From: JBBRLG01 sp038231495
GTDB lineage: Bacteria; Planctomycetota; Planctomycetia; Gemmatales; Gemmataceae
Direction: 5' to 3'
Assembly: GCA_038231495.1 (NCBI GenBank)
Contig: JBBRLG010000088.1
Coordinates: forward strand, 1-16,414
DNA: 16,414 nucleotides
Of this stretch, positions 12,200-16,414 are shown one piece after another; within the stretch, counting starts at the first letter, position 1, and each line of letters opens with the position of its first letter. The notes beneath the pieces are model-generated. The model was not told the origin of the DNA and did no database searches. It saw only the letters and a list, made by a program, of their open reading frames with translations. The translations under genes and the position numbers were made by a program.

Positions 12200-13405
12200 A
12201 TGAACCTACACCAGTTGATTCGCGAATTGCGCGAGGAAAACCAGTCGAAAATCGTCCTGCTCGTGGCCGACGGATTGGGCGGATTGCCCCTGGAACCCAA
12301 CGGCAAGACGGAGTTGGAAACGGCCCGCACGCCGCACCTGGACGCCTGCGTGCGCGAAGGCGTGTGCGGCCTGAGCGTGCCGGTTCTGCCTGGCATCACG
12401 CCCGGCAGCGGCCCCGGCCACCTCGGTCTGTTTGGCTACGACCCGCTCGAATACCGTATCGGCCGGGGCATTTTGGAAGCCCTGGGCATTCACTTTGAAG
12501 TCGGCCCGCGCGACGTGGCGGTGCGCGGCAACTTCTGCACGGTGGACGACGCCGGCCTGATCACCGACCGCCGGGCCGGCCGGCCGACGACGGAGCGTTG
12601 CGTCGCCATGTGCCAGCTACTGCAACAGATTCGCATTCCGGGTTTGGAGGTGTTCGTCGAGCCGGTGCGCGAGCATCGCTTCGTGGTGGTGTTCCGCGGC
12701 GATAATCTGGGCGACTCGGTCAACGACACCGACCCGCAGCAAACCGGCCACGCGCCGCTGACCGCGAAGGGCGCCGACGCTGCGTCGCAGCACACCGCCG
12801 ACGCCGTGAACCGCTTCATCGCCGAGGCGGGTAAAGTGCTAAAGGGTCAAGCCCCCACGAATATGGTGACATTGCGCGGCTTCGCGCGTTACCCGAAGAT
12901 CGGCACGATCCAAGAGGTTTATGGCCTGCGTGCCGCGGCGATCGCGGTCTATCCCATGTACAAAGGTCTGGCCCGGCTGGTGGGCATGCACATCGCGGAC
13001 GCCGGCTCGACCCTACGCGACCAGGTGGAGACGCTACAAAAGTTATGGAACCAATACGACTTCTTTTTCCTGCACTACAAGTACACCGACAGCACGGGCG
13101 AGGACGGCAACTTCCCGGCGAAGGTGGAGATGATCGAGCGGCTGGACGCCGAGATCCCGCGGGTGCGGGCGCTAGACCCGGACGTGCTGATCGTGACGGG
13201 CGACCACAGTACGCCGAGCAAGATGCGGAGTCACAGCTGGCACCCGGTGCCGACGCTGCTGGTGGCGGACACGTGCCGGCCGGACCGCGTGACGGAGTTC
13301 GGCGAGTCGCAATGTCTGTATGGCAGCCTCGGTCAGTTCCCGGCGATGACGTTGATGACGCTGGCGCTGGCGCACGCGGGACGGTTGGGCAAATACGGGG
13401 CGTAG
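12200..13405 (+). CDS. apgM: 2,3-bisphosphoglycerate-independent phosphoglycerate mutase, ApgM type
   Basis: The protein has 401 residues. It interconverts 3- and 2-phosphoglycerate and belongs to the alkaline-phosphatase-like superfamily. The archaeal-type (ApgM) layout is seen: a metal-site aspartate in LLVADGLGGLP (Asp24), the nucleophile-serine region PGITPGSGPGHLGLFGYDP (64-82), RGNFCTVDD, and the C-terminal metal-binding VTGDHSTPSKMRSHSWHPVP. At about 400 residues it fits ApgM, whereas the bacterial GpmI enzyme is about 510. A Shine-Dalgarno sequence is weak. It is divergently arranged with pgi, consistent with shared glycolytic control, though no operator was identified. A strong palindrome follows 22 bases after the stop. 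Confidence 0.93.
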   Translation: MNLHQLIRELREENQSKIVLLVADGLGGLPLEPNGKTELETARTPHLDACVREGVCGLSVPVLPGITPGSGPGHLGLFGYDPLEYRIGRGILEALGIHFEVGPRDVAVRGNFCTVDDAGLITDRRAGRPTTERCVAMCQLLQQIRIPGLEVFVEPVREHRFVVVFRGDNLGDSVNDTDPQQTGHAPLTAKGADAASQHTADAVNRFIAEAGKVLKGQAPTNMVTLRGFARYPKIGTIQEVYGLRAAAIAVYPMYKGLARLVGMHIADAGSTLRDQVETLQKLWNQYDFFFLHYKYTDSTGEDGNFPAKVEMIERLDAEIPRVRALDPDVLIVTGDHSTPSKMRSHSWHPVPTLLVADTCRPDRVTEFGESQCLYGSLGQFPAMTLMTLALAHAGRLGKYGA

Positions 13406-13426
13406 GACGCGGGCAAGAATAGCTTC

Positions 13427-13489
13427 GTCCGAGCCGTGACTGTCAGGGAGCGGTGAACCCCACCGCTCCCTGACGGTCACGGCTCGGAC
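13427..13489. repeat. 29-bp inverted repeat after apgM
   Basis: Arms 13427-13455 and 13461-13489 pair with a single mismatch (a possible G-U) around a 5-base loop, giving a very stable hairpin. There is no T-run, so it is not a classic intrinsic terminator, but it may end or protect the apgM transcript. The 401-base spacer 13406-13806 otherwise holds the repeats at 13531-13606 and 13692-13757 and no gene. Confidence 0.85.
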
Positions 13490-13530
13490 ACCTGTAGGTC
13501 AATGACGAAATTGTTCTTGCCCTCGTCCAT

Positions 13531-13606
13531 CGCTACCGTGGAGCTACGACGAACAGCGGACGAAAGTCCGCCGTGGTAGCGCCAGGGGCGTGCGGTAGCG
13601 CGACTC
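13531..13606. repeat. Repeat L, with GNRA-type hairpin, left of the hypothetical gene pair
   Basis: GCGGAC-GAAA-GTCCGC (13556-13571) is a perfect 6-bp stem closed by a GAAA tetraloop. It is nested inside CGCTACC/GGTAGCG (13531-13537 and 13575-13581). The segment 13556-13606 resembles 16082-16138 on the other side of the two hypothetical genes, in the same orientation: GCGGACGAAAGTCC-CCGTGG, then CGTGCGGTAG, then CGCGACTC. It is either an interspersed repeat or a small structured RNA. Confidence 0.6.
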
Positions 13607-13691
13607 TCCTCACGACTTGTCCGCTAACCGCCGCCCGGAACAGCAAAGAGCTGACGGAAAAGAGCGAAGTTCAATGGCGCCGGTCGAGCAA

Positions 13692-13757
13692 GCCCGCAGC
13701 GCGAAGCAAGGGCGAGCGGCCTGGTTCCCGCCAATGCCCTTGCTTCGCGCTGCGGGC
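13692..13757. repeat. 21-bp perfect inverted repeat in the leader of the hypothetical gene
   Basis: Arms 13692-13712 and 13737-13757 are exact complements (GCCCGCAGCGCGAAGC and onward) around a 24-base spacer. It ends 50 bases before the ATG at 13807. The frame is open through it, but that translation is repeat sequence rather than protein. It could form a hairpin in the mRNA leader. Confidence 0.85.
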
Positions 13758-13806
13758 TCGATCCGGTACCGACCTCTTCTATTCGCAACGCTGTAAGGAT
13801 GACTCC

Positions 13807-14625
13807 ATGCGCGCCACACCGGCCCAATTCAAAATCGACGGCGTTTGGGTGCAATGTTATGCAACCGAGGACTTCGGGGCCTTGGGCCAGCGCTTCCTTT
13901 GTGACTTCGCGAAGGCACCGGGCGAACCGCAGAAGCTGATGTTGCTCCGCCTGAAAGATTGGACGCAGGTGAGCCTGCCGAACTTCGTCGCTCCCATTCC
14001 CCTGGTGTTGAAACCCGGCTCGGATGCGCGGCCTCCGATGCTGCGGGCGGTGAAAGGCAAGCTCTATCAACGCACGTTGGCGATGCCCGACGGGAAATCG
14101 CGCGCCGAACCGTGTTCCGTGCTTCAGCAAGACGTGTCGGGATTATTGTCGCTCCGCGACGCGATCCTCCGGGCGAAAAAGGCGGGCGACACGCCGCGCA
14201 TCTGGCAACTTTTCTTTGGAGCTTGCAAAACGCTCAACCGTTTCGGCAAGACGTTCGGCGGCGGGCAGCCTGTCCCGTTGCAGTGTCCTGGCAGCCTCGC
14301 GGTCGAATCCGGCGGTCGCATTGTTCTGCTCGACGCCGAAATTCGGGTGGGCGCCGCCGCAGCCGCCCCGGACGCGAAACAACTCTATCAAACCTGGTTC
14401 GGAGAGAAGGGAGGTAGCGGCGCGGCCGACGCCAAGGACGCTTCACTTATGCACTCGCGCGCCCTCCTCCTTTTTTTCCGCCAATTGCTCGGCGGCAGCC
14501 CCCAACAACCCGCGGGGGCGGTTCCGGCGGCATTAGCCAAGGCCATCGTCGGTTTGGGCCAAGTTCCCCTGGGCATTCCTCTGGATGAAATGGAAGAGTG
14601 GGTCCGCAACAACGGCGAAGATTAG
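13807..14625 (+). CDS. Hypothetical protein, possibly a degenerate kinase-like (pseudokinase) domain
   Basis: The protein has 272 residues and no firm family assignment. The start at 13807 is chosen because AAGGA lies 8 bases upstream and the earlier frame is palindromic repeat. The segment QCPGSLAVESGGRIVLLDAE (159-178) resembles the protein-kinase catalytic-loop-to-DFG stretch (DxxPxNLxVDxxGRxxLxDxE). The catalytic Asp and Asn are replaced, and helices before it (IWQLFFGACKTLNRFG) fit the kinase alphaE position. If that reading is right it is a pseudokinase. It ends with TAG at 14623. The frame then continues open into the next gene, with an acidic, proline/threonine-rich linker leading to a membrane helix. 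This suggests one protein cut in two by a stop codon. Confidence 0.7.
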   Translation: MRATPAQFKIDGVWVQCYATEDFGALGQRFLCDFAKAPGEPQKLMLLRLKDWTQVSLPNFVAPIPLVLKPGSDARPPMLRAVKGKLYQRTLAMPDGKSRAEPCSVLQQDVSGLLSLRDAILRAKKAGDTPRIWQLFFGACKTLNRFGKTFGGGQPVPLQCPGSLAVESGGRIVLLDAEIRVGAAAAAPDAKQLYQTWFGEKGGSGAADAKDASLMHSRALLLFFRQLLGGSPQQPAGAVPAALAKAIVGLGQVPLGIPLDEMEEWVRNNGED

Positions 14626-14697
14626 AGCCTTCCCGTCGAGGAGGATGAAGAACCAACCACCGTACCTTCGCGGGGCGCTTCAGTCGAACTCGTTCCG

Positions 14698-15990
14698 ATG
14701 ACGACGGCCCCTCCGAAAAAGCGCTCGTTGCTTCTGCTCCTTTCGACCTTGCTGAATGTGCTCCTGGCAGGTGCCGTTTTCGTGCTCCTCATGCTTCTGG
14801 GGATGGGGGTGTACGGCCGGCAGGGCAATAGCAACGGCGAAACTCCGGCCACGTTCGACTCCGCCCTTCTCTTCTCATCGTACTGCGTCGTCTTTCCGAC
14901 CCAGGGCACCATCGGCGAGAAAGTGAACGCCTCGTTGTCCGAGTTGTTCCCCGGCAAGGTGCAGGAGGTCAAACGGACGTCTGCCGAGCGCGACCGGCTG
15001 TTGGATCAAAAGATGAAGGACGTCGTTCAGGGCTTGCCCGAACCGGAGAATTTGAAACAACTGCTCGACCGCCTGGCGGCGGATCACGCGATCCGGTTCA
15101 AGGGGTACGCGGCGGGAGGACCGACCGAGGGGCTGACAGCGATCATTGATCGGGGCGGCGTCTTTACCATCTCCGGCAGCCGGGAGCAGCACGGGTCGCT
15201 CTTGCAGACCGACAGCCTCGACAAGATTCTCACCAAAGCAAATCTGGCCGATGGACCGGGGGCGCGGAAGTTACTCGCCACGTTGCGTAAAGCCGTCGCG
15301 GATTACGCCTCGTTGAAAGACGCCCTGAGCATTATCGGCGACCGCCCGGCGTACCTCATCGCGGTGGAACCGACTGCCGACGGCCACGACGCGACGCGGA
15401 AAAAACTCCTCAGCCGGCTAGACAAGCCGGTGTTTTCCTCGCGCCCAATCCCTGGATTATTTGACGCGGTTGATCCGACGAGCGACACCGGCGGCGGTTC
15501 AGCGATGTACACGCTTCGGCTGGAGCGGCCTTGCTTCTGGCGCGCGGCCAGCAAAGACGACCGAAAGGGTGTCGATTTCACCACTAACGCCACCAATGAC
15601 CGGATCAAGTGGCAATCGATTCCCGAAAACCAACTCATCGAATGGAAGCCTATTCCCCTTAAAAAGCAGAACCGCAAGACCGAACCGACCGCGAGCTTCG
15701 ATATCGCCGTGGTCGTTGACGGTAAGATCATCGTGTTTCGCAATCAAAACATTCTCCTGGGCGACTCGAAAAAAGAAGTCCAAGCGCAGGCCAGGGAATA
15801 CGTCGAGGGACTCAAATTGCCCGCCAAGGAAATCGAGGAAGTGGTTGCCGTACGGCAACAGGATCGACAGGTCGCCGGTGCCTTAAACTACAGTTACCTG
15901 GCGGGACTGGTCACGACCTCCGGCGGCGACCTTGAAATACACTTCAAGAAGGAGTTTGAACTGCTGAAGAAGGGCGAAGATGACTTCTAA
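14698..15990 (+). CDS. Hypothetical single-pass membrane protein with extracytoplasmic domain
   Basis: The protein has 430 residues and no recognised family. A basic stretch (PPKKRS) precedes one hydrophobic helix (about residues 10-36). This predicts a signal-anchor with the remaining ~390 residues outside the cytoplasm. That part has mixed alpha/beta composition with no catalytic motif I recognise. No Shine-Dalgarno sequence lies before the ATG at 14698. AGGAGG at 14639-14644 is too far upstream and abuts an out-of-frame ATG. The 24 codons between the preceding TAG (14623-14625) and this ATG are in the same frame and look like a protein linker (VEEDEEPTTVPSR). The true coding unit may therefore be the fused pair: a cytoplasmic kinase-like part, a membrane helix and an outer domain. 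Confidence 0.75.
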   Translation: MTTAPPKKRSLLLLLSTLLNVLLAGAVFVLLMLLGMGVYGRQGNSNGETPATFDSALLFSSYCVVFPTQGTIGEKVNASLSELFPGKVQEVKRTSAERDRLLDQKMKDVVQGLPEPENLKQLLDRLAADHAIRFKGYAAGGPTEGLTAIIDRGGVFTISGSREQHGSLLQTDSLDKILTKANLADGPGARKLLATLRKAVADYASLKDALSIIGDRPAYLIAVEPTADGHDATRKKLLSRLDKPVFSSRPIPGLFDAVDPTSDTGGGSAMYTLRLERPCFWRAASKDDRKGVDFTTNATNDRIKWQSIPENQLIEWKPIPLKKQNRKTEPTASFDIAVVVDGKIIVFRNQNILLGDSKKEVQAQAREYVEGLKLPAKEIEEVVAVRQQDRQVAGALNYSYLAGLVTTSGGDLEIHFKKEFELLKKGEDDF

Positions 15991-16081
15991 CCTCGCAGAC
16001 CAAGGGGCCGAATACAATTAAGATAACGCTGGCGACGGACCACGCGGACGGAGCTTAGATGCAGTGGCGGAAAGGCGAGCG

Positions 16082-16138
16082 GCGGACGAAAGTCCACCGT
16101 GGCTGGGCCGTGGTCGTGCGGTAGACACGGCGCGACTC
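16082..16138. repeat. Repeat R, partner of repeat L, right of the hypothetical gene pair
   Basis: It begins GCGGACGAAAGTCC (16082-16095) then CCGTGG, followed by CGTGCGGTAG (16115-16124) and CGCGACTC (16131-16138), in the same order as repeat L. One stem position is changed (A at 16096), which weakens the GAAA-loop hairpin, and 7 extra bases lie before CGCGACTC. The stretch 15991-16081 shows nothing else recognisable. Confidence 0.6.
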
Positions 16139-16358
16139 AATCCAATTCCAGCGAGAGATCGATTTTCCTTCCGGCGCGTTCCGCCTGGACGGCCAACTCC
16201 GCGGTAGAACGACACAGCTCAGCAGCCGGGGCCGCCGAGCGACAATGACCCGTCAGAACCGAACAAGCGGCCCCGGTCTGCTGCAGCGTCTGGTTCCAAT
16301 TCCGCGGCGTGCCGCCGCGCCTGCGTGCCGGGAACTTGGGCCGAGAATATCCTATCCC
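16137..16358 (-). pseudogene. Possible C-terminal gene fragment at the right edge
   Basis: A 73-codon minus-strand frame is open from 16358 (just after an in-frame TGA at 16361-16359) to TGA at 16139-16137. It has no ATG. The translation contains RNWNQTLQQTGAACSVLTGH and ends LAVQAERAGRKIDLSLELD. The amphipathic, charged ending looks like genuine protein. It may be the tail of a gene whose front part lies beyond the window or in another frame. The stop codon abuts repeat R. I do not recognise the family, and chance coding cannot be excluded. Confidence 0.3.
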
Positions 16359-16414
16359 TCAGCCCGGCGTGTGTCCCCGTATTGTCTGTGGGGCTTCGAG
16401 CTTTTCTCGCTCAG

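Noticed and set aside
10638..12203. 521-codon + strand frame opposite pgi
   Set aside because: PGI signatures are on the minus strand. This frame is compositionally odd and ends by running through the element and into the apgM start.
13427..13489. Classic intrinsic terminator after apgM
   Set aside because: The hairpin is strong but followed by ACACCTGTAGG rather than a T-run, so it is listed as a repeat.
13573..13806. N-terminal extension of the first hypothetical protein
   Set aside because: The extension is encoded by repeat L and a perfect palindrome. The ATG at 13807 has a good AAGGA site upstream.
16018..16215. 65-codon minus-strand frame starting with ATG near the right edge
   Set aside because: It crosses repeat R and is Arg/Ser/Pro-rich with no protein-like features. 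The overlapping frame 16137-16358 looks more like real coding sequence.

Overview
This is a GC-rich stretch of bacterial chromosome. It is most likely from a planctomycete of the Gemmata/Gemmataceae type, judged from gene content and style: a secreted HEAT-repeat plus beta-propeller protein, many hypothetical membrane proteins, an archaeal-type phosphoglycerate mutase, weak Shine-Dalgarno use and intergenic spaces packed with palindromic repeats. No rRNA or taxonomic marker is present, so the assignment is inference.

Layout. (1) 1-1820: a palindrome cluster, then a secreted HEAT/propeller protein on the + strand. (2) 1848-2119: tRNA-Arg(TCG) with a plausible promoter, followed by a 121-bp miniature transposable element with a perfect 8-bp target duplication. 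(3) 2108-3805 (- strand): a darT-darG toxin-antitoxin pair that ADP-ribosylates DNA and reverses this. Beyond it lies a decayed gene tail (4020-4268, + strand). (4) 4301-9572 (- strand): a phosphate-starvation block in the order pstS, a fused pstC-pstA permease, and a PhoR-like histidine kinase. A three-unit 11-bp direct repeat resembling a Pho box lies upstream of pstS. pstB, phoU and phoB are absent from the window. (5) 9587-10333: a YceH/DUF480 protein. (6) 10527-13405: divergent glycolytic genes, pgi (-) and an ApgM-type phosphoglycerate mutase (+). (7) 13427-16414: a repeat-rich zone around two hypothetical genes that share one reading frame and are separated by a single TAG. They look like one split membrane protein. 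A possible minus-strand gene fragment lies at the right edge.

The main novelty is in the spaces between genes. One family (three copies, at 1991, 8232 and about 12029) has GTAA-starting inverted termini, a C/G-rich palindrome and an asymmetric core. Two copies have perfect 8-bp target duplications, which points to non-autonomous elements mobilised by an IS66-type transposase. A second family (two copies, at 5748 and 10355) has tandem TCGGGTG-type arrays around a conserved core. Copies of both families sit within a few bases of the stop codons of minus-strand genes. In darG the element end rebuilds the stop codon without changing the protein.
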